In this document: positions 33,417-41,314 of the stretch, piece by piece | Layout of the letters: each line of letters starts with the position of its first letter | Numbering within the stretch: the stretch's first letter is position 1 | Assembly (NCBI GenBank): GCA_963706685.1 | Contig: CAVPMY010000007.1 | Span: 1-64,000, forward strand | Length of the DNA: 64,000 bases | Source: CADEEN01 sp963706685 | GTDB taxonomy: Bacteria; Pseudomonadota; Gammaproteobacteria; Burkholderiales; Burkholderiaceae_C | Direction: 5' to 3' | Notes under the pieces: model-generated | Told to the model about the DNA's origin: nothing | The model's input: the letters and a program-made list of their open reading frames with translations, nothing else | Database searches by the model: none | Position numbers and translations under genes: made by a program

Positions 33417-35306
33417 TTGAGCGCTCCCGCCGCAAGAAAACAAAAATCGCCCGCTGCACTGGCCGCCTTGACGCTGGCCGCGCTGGGCGTGGTCTATGGC
33501 GACATCGGCACCAGCCCGCTGTATGCGCTCAAGGAAATCTTCCATGGCGGCCATGCCGCGGCCACGCCGGCCAACATCCTGGGCGTGCTGTCGCTGGTGT
33601 TCTGGACCATCACCGTCATCATCTCGCTCAAGTACGTGCTGCTGATCCTGCGCGCCGACAACAACGGCGAGGGCGGCCTGATCGCCATGCTGGCCCTGGC
33701 CACGCATGCCGTGCGCGGCAAGCCGCGGCTGCACCGCACGCTGATGACGGTCGGCCTGTTCGGCACCGCGGTGTTCTACGGCGACGGTGTGATCACGCCC
33801 GCGATCTCGGTGCTGTCGGCGGTGGAGGGCCTCGAAGTGGCGGCGCCCCGGCTGCACACCTGGGTGATCCCGCTGACGCTGATCGTGCTCACACTGCTGT
33901 TCGCCGCGCAGCGTTTCGGCACCGGCGGCATCGGCAAACTGTTCGGCCCGGTGACGCTGCTGTGGTTCACGGTGCTCGTGCTGCTCGGCTTGCCGCACAT
34001 CGCGGCGCACCCCGGCGTGCTCGTCGCCCTGAACCCGCTGTATGCCTGGGCCTTCGTCGCCGCGCAGCCGCTGGTGGCCTTCGTGGCACTGGGTGCGGTG
34101 GTGCTGGTCGTCACCGGCGGCGAGGCCCTGTATGCGGACCTCGGCCACTTCGGCAAGCTGCCGATCCGCATTGCCTGGTACGCGCTGGTGATGCCGGCGC
34201 TGGTCATCAACTACTTCGGCCAAGGCGCGTTGCTGCTGTCCCGGCCCGAGGCCATCAGCAATCCCTTCTACTTCATGGCGCCCGATTGGGCGCGCCTGCC
34301 ACTGGTCTTTCTGGCCACCGCAGCCACGGTGATCGCCTCGCAGGCGCTGATCACGGCCGCGTTTTCAGTCACCAAGCAGGCCGTGCAGCTGGGCCTGCTG
34401 CCGCGCATGACGATCCTTCACACCTCGGTGCGCGATACCGGGCAGATCTACGTGCCCTTCGTCAACTGGGGCCTGTTCGTCTTCATCGTGTTGGCGGTGG
34501 TGATGTTCAAGACGTCGAGCAACCTGGCCTCGGCCTACGGCATTGCGGTGACGCTGGACATGACCCTGACCACCGTGATGACCTTCTTCGTCATCCGCTA
34601 CGGCTGGGGCTACCCGCTGGCACTGTGCCTGGCCGCCACCGGCGTCTTCTTCGTCATCGACATCACGTTCTTCGCGTCGAACCTGCTCAAGCTGTTCGGC
34701 GGCGGCTGGTTCCCGATCGTCATCGGCATCGGCATGTTCACGCTGATGCTGACCTGGACGCAGGGCCGCAAGCTGCTCTCGCACAAGCTGCGCACCGATG
34801 CCATCCCGTTGACCGACTTTCTCGAGGCCGTGTTCGTGACCCCTCCTGCGCGCGCCGAAGGCACCGCCGTGTTCCTGACGTCGGAAGCCGGCATCACGCC
34901 CAATGCGCTGCTGCACAACCTGAAGCACAACAAGGTGCTGCACCAGTACAACCTGTTCGTCACCGTGCACCAGCACGACGTGCCCTGGATCGGCTTCAAC
35001 AAGCGTGTCGAGATGAACTCGCTCGGCCGCAGCTGCTGGGCCGTGAATCTGCACTTCGGCTTCAAGAACGAGCCCGACGTGCCCGAGGCGCTGAAGCTGC
35101 TGCAGGGCCGCGGCGTGCCGCTCGACGACATGCAGACCAGCTATTTCCTGTCGCGCGACATCGTCATCCCGAAGTTCGGTGAGGGCATGGCGATGTGGCG
35201 CGAGAAACTGTTTGCCTCGATGCACCGCAATGCGGGCGCAGCCGCAGACTTTCTCAACCTGCCGACCAATCGCGTGGTGGAGTTGGGGGCCAAGGTCGAG
35301 ATATGA
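33417..35306 (+). CDS. kup: KUP/HAK/KT-family potassium uptake protein
   Basis: 629 residues, about 12 transmembrane helices followed by a cytoplasmic C-terminal domain. K+/H+ symport is expected. The family signature VVYGDIGTSPLYALKEIF near residue 25, FYGDGVITPAISVLSAVEG and FGTGGIGKLFGPVTLLWF are all present. The start is TTG 33417 because no ATG fits before the first signature. It lies 90 bp after hemY and may be independently transcribed. Confidence 0.95.
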   Translation: MSAPAARKQKSPAALAALTLAALGVVYGDIGTSPLYALKEIFHGGHAAATPANILGVLSLVFWTITVIISLKYVLLILRADNNGEGGLIAMLALATHAVRGKPRLHRTLMTVGLFGTAVFYGDGVITPAISVLSAVEGLEVAAPRLHTWVIPLTLIVLTLLFAAQRFGTGGIGKLFGPVTLLWFTVLVLLGLPHIAAHPGVLVALNPLYAWAFVAAQPLVAFVALGAVVLVVTGGEALYADLGHFGKLPIRIAWYALVMPALVINYFGQGALLLSRPEAISNPFYFMAPDWARLPLVFLATAATVIASQALITAAFSVTKQAVQLGLLPRMTILHTSVRDTGQIYVPFVNWGLFVFIVLAVVMFKTSSNLASAYGIAVTLDMTLTTVMTFFVIRYGWGYPLALCLAATGVFFVIDITFFASNLLKLFGGGWFPIVIGIGMFTLMLTWTQGRKLLSHKLRTDAIPLTDFLEAVFVTPPARAEGTAVFLTSEAGITPNALLHNLKHNKVLHQYNLFVTVHQHDVPWIGFNKRVEMNSLGRSCWAVNLHFGFKNEPDVPEALKLLQGRGVPLDDMQTSYFLSRDIVIPKFGEGMAMWREKLFASMHRNAGAAADFLNLPTNRVVELGAKVEI

Positions 35307-35384
35307 CACCCACCCCCCGCAGCGGCCTGGCAGGGCCCGTTGCGCGGCGGCCCCGCTTGAATTGGCCAGCGCGGCGTTCGGGCG

Positions 35385-36197
35385 TCAGCCGCGGGCGCGG
35401 ATCTGCGAGCCTTCCAAGGTCACCTTCTGGCCCACGGTCGGCGCGGTCGATTGCGTGACGCTGCGCAGCGTGCCATCTTCCATGCGCACCTTGACCGAGT
35501 ACAGCGTCGTCGAGCGCTGACGCTTCTCGATTTCGTGACCGGCCAGGCCGCCGCCGATGGCGCCGAGCACGGTCATGGCTTTCTTGCCGTTGCCGCCGCC
35601 GACCTGGTGGCCGACCACGCCGCCGAGCACGCCGCCGGCCACGGCACCGACGCCGCTGCCTTCGCCCTTTTGCTGGACCGGTGTCACCGCCTCGATCACG
35701 CCGCAGGTGTTGCACACCGCCGCCACCACCGGCGCAGGCTGCGCCGGCTGGGTGGCCGCGGTACTGGTCGCGGTAGCGGCGGTGGCTTGCGGCGCCGTGC
35801 GCGGCGCGGGTTTGGCCACGGGCGCCTTTGTGGTGGCCTTGGGTTGCGGCTTCGGCTGCACCTTCGCTGCGGGCTTGTCGGCGCCGTCATCGAGCATGGC
35901 CTTTTCGCTGTCGACGGCGTCGGCAACCTTCTGCGATGCCGATGCCGGCTCGGTCAGCACGGACTTTGCCGCGACCGCGGCCACGCGCGCCTCGGCGCCG
36001 GGGTCGCCGACAGGCGCTGCGGGGCGCACGACGAGCGCCGTGGCAATGGCCGTCAGCGCGATCAATGCCGTGGCACCGCCGACCAGTGCCGCCGGCCGCG
36101 AGAACGACGACGACGCGCCGACACGGATCGGCGCCTGGCCGAAGTTCGAGTTGTCGGCAAGAGATGCAGTGGGATGGTTTGAGATGGTTTTGGCCAT
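35385..36197 (-). CDS. Glycine-zipper 2TM domain envelope protein
   Basis: 270 residues. An N-terminal hydrophobic segment (ALVGGATALIALTAIATALV, about residues 36-55) is followed by an Ala/Pro/Lys-rich linker and a glycine-zipper domain (VGAVAGGVLGGVVGHQVGGG, then GAIGGGLAGHEIEKR) of the Rick_17kDa/SlyB kind, ending in a small beta domain (YSVKVRMEDGTLRSVTQS). It is probably an envelope-stability protein. Upstream GGAGGAAT is a strong ribosome-binding site for ATG 36197. Confidence 0.8.
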   Translation of the reverse strand: MAKTISNHPTASLADNSNFGQAPIRVGASSSFSRPAALVGGATALIALTAIATALVVRPAAPVGDPGAEARVAAVAAKSVLTEPASASQKVADAVDSEKAMLDDGADKPAAKVQPKPQPKATTKAPVAKPAPRTAPQATAATATSTAATQPAQPAPVVAAVCNTCGVIEAVTPVQQKGEGSGVGAVAGGVLGGVVGHQVGGGNGKKAMTVLGAIGGGLAGHEIEKRQRSTTLYSVKVRMEDGTLRSVTQSTAPTVGQKVTLEGSQIRARG

Positions 36198-36327
36198 GGT
36201 GATTCCTCCGTACGGGTTCGTGGTGACTGCCATTCAACGTGGCAGGGCGTGGCCCGATGGCCTGCATTGGCGACAAGATGTGAACGCGGGCCACAGGACG
36301 TGATTTCGGCTTGGCGATACTCGGCTT

Positions 36328-37503
36328 GTGAAACAGTTCTTGTCCGACTTGTCGCTGCCAGCCATCGTTTCGGGCTTCGTTGCAGTGCTCGTCGGCTTCA
36401 CGAGTTCGGTGGTCATCGTCTTTGCGGCAGCGCAAGCGCTCGGAGCAAGCGCGGCGCAGATGGTCTCCTGGATGTGGGCGCTCGGTGTCGGCATGGCCGT
36501 GACATCGATCACGCTATCGCTGTGGACGCGCCAGCCGATCCTCACCGCCTGGTCCACGCCCGGCGCGGCGCTGCTCGCCGGCAGCAGCGGCCTGGCCATG
36601 GCCGAGGCCACCGGCGCCTTCGTCGCCTGCGGTGTGCTGATCGTGCTCGCCGGTCTGACGCGCAGCTTCGAGCGCGTCATGGACCGCATTCCGCAAGCCG
36701 TGGCGGCAGCGCTGCTGGCCGGTGTGCTGGCCCGCTTCGGCATCGATGCGGCCGGCGCGGCCCAGACCGCGCCGGGGCTGGTCATGGCGATGGCGCTGGC
36801 GTTTCTCTGCGGCCGCCGCTGGTGGCCCCGCTATGCAGTGCCCGGCGTGCTGCTGGTCGGCATCGCCGTGGCCGCAATGCAAGGGCGCCTGCAATGGAGC
36901 GCCGTCGAGGTCAGTGCCGCGATGCCGGTGTGGACGACGCCGCGCTTCACCTGGAGCGCGTTCATCAGCGTCGCCCTGCCCTTGTTCGTGGTCACGATGG
37001 CTTCGCAGAACCTGCCCGGCGTGGCCGCGCAACGCGCGGCCGGCTACACGACGCCGGTCTCGCCGACGATCACCGTCACCGGCGCGGCCACTGTGCTGCT
37101 GGCGCCATTTGGCGGCTACGCGTTCAACCTTGCCGCCATCACCGCGGCCATCGCCATGAGCCCCGAAGCCCATGCCGACCCTGCCAAGCGCTACACCGCC
37201 GCCGTGATGGCCGGCGTGTTCTATCTCGCCATCGGTTTGGCCGGCGGGGCGGTGATCGGTGCGCTGCAGGCCTTTCCGCGCGAGTTGGTGCTGGCCGTTG
37301 CCGGCCTGGCGCTGCTGGGCACGATCGCCGGTGGCCTGGCCTCGGCCTTGCACAGCGAGCGCCACCGCGATGCCGCGATCCTGACCTTCCTGGTCACGCT
37401 CTCGGGCGTCACGTTGCTGGGCATCGGCTCGGCGTTCTGGGGCGTGGTGGCCGGCGCCATTGCGCTCCTTGTGCAACAGTCGCGGTCTGGCTCCTCACGC
37501 TGA
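36328..37503 (+). CDS. benE: BenE-family benzoate/H+ symporter-like transporter
   Basis: 391 residues, about 12 transmembrane segments. BenE family marks are LPAIVSGFVAVLVGFTSSVV, TRQPILTAWSTPGAALLA and VTMASQNLPGVAAQRAAGY. The GTG at 36328 gives the conserved start. No benzoate-catabolic genes are in the window, so the substrate is uncertain. It ends 7 bp before gshB, which suggests co-transcription without an obvious functional link. Confidence 0.85.
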   Translation: MKQFLSDLSLPAIVSGFVAVLVGFTSSVVIVFAAAQALGASAAQMVSWMWALGVGMAVTSITLSLWTRQPILTAWSTPGAALLAGSSGLAMAEATGAFVACGVLIVLAGLTRSFERVMDRIPQAVAAALLAGVLARFGIDAAGAAQTAPGLVMAMALAFLCGRRWWPRYAVPGVLLVGIAVAAMQGRLQWSAVEVSAAMPVWTTPRFTWSAFISVALPLFVVTMASQNLPGVAAQRAAGYTTPVSPTITVTGAATVLLAPFGGYAFNLAAITAAIAMSPEAHADPAKRYTAAVMAGVFYLAIGLAGGAVIGALQAFPRELVLAVAGLALLGTIAGGLASALHSERHRDAAILTFLVTLSGVTLLGIGSAFWGVVAGAIALLVQQSRSGSSR

Positions 37504-37510
37504 TCAACCC

Positions 37511-38479
37511 ATGGACATGCTTTTCATTGCCGATGCCCTCGAGCTCTTCAAGCCCTACAAGGACACCACGTTTTCGATGATGCGCGAGGCCGCACGCCGC
37601 GGGCACGCACTGTGGGCCTGCGAGCCGCGGCAGATCGTCTGGCAACGCGGTGGCCGCGTCAGCGCGCTGGCCGCGCGCCACGTGGCGCTGACGAAGGACG
37701 AACACGACTGGTTCCGTGTCGAGCAAACGCGCGATATGGCGTTGGCCGACGCGGGCGTGGTGCTGATGCGCAAGGACCCGCCGTTCGACAGCGAATATTT
37801 CTACGCCACGCACCTGCTGCAGCAGGCCGAGCGCGAGGGCGCGCGCGTCTTCAACAAGCCGGCCGGGTTGCGCGACCACCCGGAAAAACTCGCCATCCTC
37901 GAGTTCCCGCAATACATCGGGCCGACCATCGTCACCCGCGACGCCGGCGCGATCCGTGCCTTCCACGCCGAACAGCGCGACATCATCCTGAAGCCGCTCG
38001 ACGGCATGGGCGGCATGGGCATCTTCCGCGTCGGCGCCGACGGCCTGAACCTGGGCTCGATCATCGAGACGCTGAACCAGCATGGCGCGGTGACGGTGAT
38101 GGCGCAGAAGTACCTGACCGACATCGACAAAGGCGACAAGCGCATCGTCGTCATCGGCGGCGAACCGGTTTCATATTGCCTGGCACGCATCCCGCAAGGC
38201 AGCGAGATCCGCGGCAACCTGGCCACCGGCGGCAAGGGCGTGGCGCAGGCGCTGTCGACGCGCGACGAGGAAATCGCCCGCGGCATCGGCCGCGCGCTGG
38301 CGCCGCGTGGCCTGTTGATGATGGGCATCGACGTCATCGGCGACAGCCTGACCGAGATCAACGTCACCAGCCCGACCGGGTTTCAGGAAATCAGCCAGCA
38401 GGCCGGCATCGACGTGGCCAGCTTGTTTGTCGATGCGCTGGAAAAGACGTTGGCATCCACGGCACGCGGCGCTGCGTAG
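37511..38479 (+). CDS. gshB: Glutathione synthetase
   Basis: 322 residues. ATP-grasp enzyme joining gamma-glutamylcysteine and glycine. The N-terminal domain starts MDMLFIADALELFKPYKDTT, the ATP-grasp core has DIILKPLDGMGGMGIFRV, and the Mg site is in GIDVIGDSLTEINVTSPTGF. ATG 37511 follows the benE stop after 7 bp. A DUF4198 gene follows 8 bp later. Confidence 0.96.
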   Translation: MDMLFIADALELFKPYKDTTFSMMREAARRGHALWACEPRQIVWQRGGRVSALAARHVALTKDEHDWFRVEQTRDMALADAGVVLMRKDPPFDSEYFYATHLLQQAEREGARVFNKPAGLRDHPEKLAILEFPQYIGPTIVTRDAGAIRAFHAEQRDIILKPLDGMGGMGIFRVGADGLNLGSIIETLNQHGAVTVMAQKYLTDIDKGDKRIVVIGGEPVSYCLARIPQGSEIRGNLATGGKGVAQALSTRDEEIARGIGRALAPRGLLMMGIDVIGDSLTEINVTSPTGFQEISQQAGIDVASLFVDALEKTLASTARGAA

Positions 38480-38487
38480 AGCAGATC

Positions 38488-39253
38488 ATGAGAAGACTCT
38501 TCGTTGCCGTCGCCATGACGGCGCTGGCCTGCGCCGCCACGGCCCACGACACCTGGTTCGAGCCCTTGCCCAATGGCAGCCTCGCGCTGGGCACCGGCAA
38601 CCGCTTTCCGGTGACCGAACTGGCAGTGGACGACCAGTACTTCGTCAAGAGCGGCTGCGTCGCCGCCGACGGCAAGGCGCGTGCGCTCGACAAGCTGCGC
38701 TTCACCGACAAGGCCACGCTGTTGCGCCCGAAGGAGCGCACCGGCAATGAAGCGCTGGCTTGCTTCATGCAACTGCAGGCCTTCGACATCGACTTGCCAC
38801 CCGACAAGATCGAGATCTACTTCAAGGAAGTCCGGCCCAGCGCAGCCGTGCTGGCCGCCTGGGCCGACCTCAAAGCGCGCGGCCTGCCGTTCAAGGAGCA
38901 CTACACGAAGAGTGCACGCGTCGATGTCGGCGCCGACGCGCTGCCGCAACCGATCGGCACGGCGATGGACGCGCTGCGCGTCTCGCCACGCGGTGCGCTG
39001 TCCGTCGGCAGCGAAGCCGTGTTCCAGGTGCTGCGTGACGGCAAACCGCTGGCGGATTTTCCAGTTGAGCTGATCAACGAACGCTCGCCGATCGGCCTGT
39101 GGCACCGCACCGACGCCCAGGGTCGCGTCACTGCCAGGCTGCCGCTGCCGGGGCGATGGATCCTGCGCGGCGTCGATCTGCAGCTCGCCGGCGGCGGATG
39201 CGACGCGCTGGGAGAGCTGGTTCATCACCTACGCGTTTGACGTGGCGCGGTAA
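38488..39253 (+). CDS. DUF4198-like periplasmic protein (frameshifted near 3' end)
   Basis: A signal peptide (RLFVAVAMTALACAATAHD) and the opening HDTWFEPLPNGSLALGTGN are typical of DUF4198, a family linked to metal or nickel uptake loci in other bacteria. In the visible frame it ends at 39240 with an unnatural tail. Dropping one G of the GG at 39196-39197 gives RWESWFITYAFDVAR and a TAA at 39251-39253, the expected end, for about 254 residues. The gene follows gshB by 8 bp. Confidence 0.75.
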
Positions 39254-39353
39254 GGCCTGACGGTCGCCAGCGCCGAGGCACACGAGGACTCGCTGGCCCG
39301 TCCGCATTGCGTCGACTGCAGGCGGCGCAATGCTCGGCAGGCAAAATGGATCG

Positions 39354-40241
39354 ATGCCGTCTGCGTGGTTGGTCGTCATTGCGTCGTTGCTGTTTGCCAC
39401 CATGGGCGTTTGCGTGAAGCTGGCATCGGTCCACTACGGCAGCGGCGAGATCGTGATGTACCGCGGGCTGGTCGGTGCGGTCATGATCTTTGCAATCAGC
39501 CGCTGGCGCGGCGACACGCTGCGCACCTCGTTGCCGGCGCAACATGCGCTGCGCAGCGCCACCGGCGTCACGGCGCTGTGCCTGTGGTTCTACGCCATCG
39601 GCGGACTGCCGCTGGCCACCGCGATGACACTGAACTACACCTCCTCGCTGTGGATTGCCGTGTTCCTCGCCGGCAGCGCCTGGGTGTTGAAGACGAAGCC
39701 GGTGGACGCCCGGTTGGCGTTCGCGGCGGTGATCGGGTTCGCCGGTGTCGTGCTCGTCCTGCGCCCGACCCTCGCGCAGCAACAGTTGTGGCACGGCCTG
39801 ATCGGGTTGCTGTCGGGCATGGTGTCGGCCACCGGCTATCTGCAGGTCGCGGCGCTGGGCCGCGCCGGCGAGAGCGAAAGCCGGATCGTCTTCTACTTTT
39901 CGATCGGTGGCGTGCTCGGCGGCGCCGCGTTGAGCACGCTGACCGGCTGGCATGCCCACCATTGGCAGGGTCTCGGCCTGCTGCTGGCCGTGGGCGTGCT
40001 GGCGACCGTGGCCCAGTTGATGCTGACGCGCGCCTACGCCAGGGGGCCCTCGCTGGTCAATGCCAGCCTGCAGTACGTGGGCATCGGCTTCTCGTTTCTC
40101 TACGGCGTGGTCCTGTTCGACGACGCCGTCACCTGGATGGCGACGCTCGGCATGCTGCTGATCGTCGGCGCCGGCGTGCGGGCGACGATGCTGCGCGCGC
40201 CGGCGAGCCCGGCCTCGCGCGCTGCACAGTCCAAACCGTGA
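39354..40241 (+). CDS. EamA/DMT-superfamily transporter
   Basis: 295 residues, ten transmembrane segments in two EamA repeats (first repeat to about residue 135, second from about 150). The typical segments LPLATAMTLNYTSSLWIAVF and VGIGFSFLYGVVLFDDAVTW are present. Drug/metabolite exporters of this family carry amino acids, nucleosides or other small molecules; the substrate is unknown. An ATG at 39330 in the same frame would add eight residues and is an alternative start. Confidence 0.85.
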   Translation: MPSAWLVVIASLLFATMGVCVKLASVHYGSGEIVMYRGLVGAVMIFAISRWRGDTLRTSLPAQHALRSATGVTALCLWFYAIGGLPLATAMTLNYTSSLWIAVFLAGSAWVLKTKPVDARLAFAAVIGFAGVVLVLRPTLAQQQLWHGLIGLLSGMVSATGYLQVAALGRAGESESRIVFYFSIGGVLGGAALSTLTGWHAHHWQGLGLLLAVGVLATVAQLMLTRAYARGPSLVNASLQYVGIGFSFLYGVVLFDDAVTWMATLGMLLIVGAGVRATMLRAPASPASRAAQSKP

Positions 40242-40353
40242 ACGCTGTCACGCTTTGATCGTGTCCGTCACGGCATGCGCGCGTTGCAACGTCCATGCTG
40301 CGCGTCCCGCTTGGGCGCGGCGCCACCCCCTCTGACTTGTTGGAGTACCTACC

Positions 40354-41268
40354 ATGAGCATCCATCACTTGCACACCGCCACCGCAGCCGTACCGCTCGC
40401 CATCCCCCCTGCCGCTGCCGCTTTCGATGACGGCGCCGGCGCCGACGATTCGACGTTGCGCGACGTGGCTGTGGTCGTCGGACACGCCTGGGCCGGCGGA
40501 CCCGACGCGGCCCATCCCGCGATCGTTCACGAGGCGGTCGAATTCGTCCTCGACGCGCTGGACGGCGGGCGGCTTCGCATCGCCGAGCGCCAGCGTGTTG
40601 GCCAGTGGACGGTCAACCAATGGATCAAGCAGGCGGTGCTGCTGTCATTCAGGTTGAACGACAGCAAGCTGATGAGCGGCGGCAGCATGCCGTACTTCGA
40701 CAAGGTCGACTCCAAGTTCGCCGGTTTCAACGAAGCCGAGATGCGCGCCAGCGGCGTGCGCACGGTGCCTCCGGCGATGGTGCGCCATGGCGCCTACCTG
40801 GCTCGCAACGTCGTGGTGATGCCCAGCTTCATCAACATCGGCGCCTACGTCGACGAAGGCACGATGGTCGATGGCTGGGCCAATGTCGGCTCCTGCGCGC
40901 AGATCGGCAAACGCGTGCACCTCAGCGTCGGCGTGTGCATCGGCGGCGTGCTAGAGCCTGTGCAGGCGCAGCCGACGATCATCGAGGACAACTGCTTTAT
41001 CGGCGCCAACTCGTCGGTGGTCGAAGGTGTCATCGTCGAGGAAAACGCGGTCATCGCGATGGGCGTGCACCTCGGCCAGAGCACGAAGATCCTTGATCGC
41101 GAGACGCGTCAGATCAGTTACGGCCGCATTCCGGCGGGCTCGGTGGTGATCCCCGGCACCCTGCCGTCGCCGGACGGCAGCTACAGCACCGCCTGTGCGG
41201 TGATCGTGAAGAAGGTCGACGCGCACAGCCGCGCCAAGACCAGCATCAACGACTTGCTGCGCAGCTGA
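40354..41268 (+). CDS. dapD: Tetrahydrodipicolinate N-succinyltransferase
   Basis: 304 residues. Acyl-transfer step of lysine/DAP synthesis. The left-handed beta-helix hexapeptide repeats run from about residue 140 (VVMPSFINIGAYVDEGTMVD) to IIEDNCFIGANSSVVEGVIV. The ending YGRIPAGSVVIPGTLPSPDG is standard. The N-terminus is about 30 residues longer than usual and Ala-rich, but the ATG at 40354 has a TTGGAG site; a shorter start is not obvious. It is convergent with the hybrid kinase, 46 bp apart. Confidence 0.93.
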   Translation: MSIHHLHTATAAVPLAIPPAAAAFDDGAGADDSTLRDVAVVVGHAWAGGPDAAHPAIVHEAVEFVLDALDGGRLRIAERQRVGQWTVNQWIKQAVLLSFRLNDSKLMSGGSMPYFDKVDSKFAGFNEAEMRASGVRTVPPAMVRHGAYLARNVVVMPSFINIGAYVDEGTMVDGWANVGSCAQIGKRVHLSVGVCIGGVLEPVQAQPTIIEDNCFIGANSSVVEGVIVEENAVIAMGVHLGQSTKILDRETRQISYGRIPAGSVVIPGTLPSPDGSYSTACAVIVKKVDAHSRAKTSINDLLRS

Positions 41269-41314
41269 GTCTGTCTTCGACTCGCCACCGGCGAGCCGGC
41301 GTGGCGCTTGGGGC

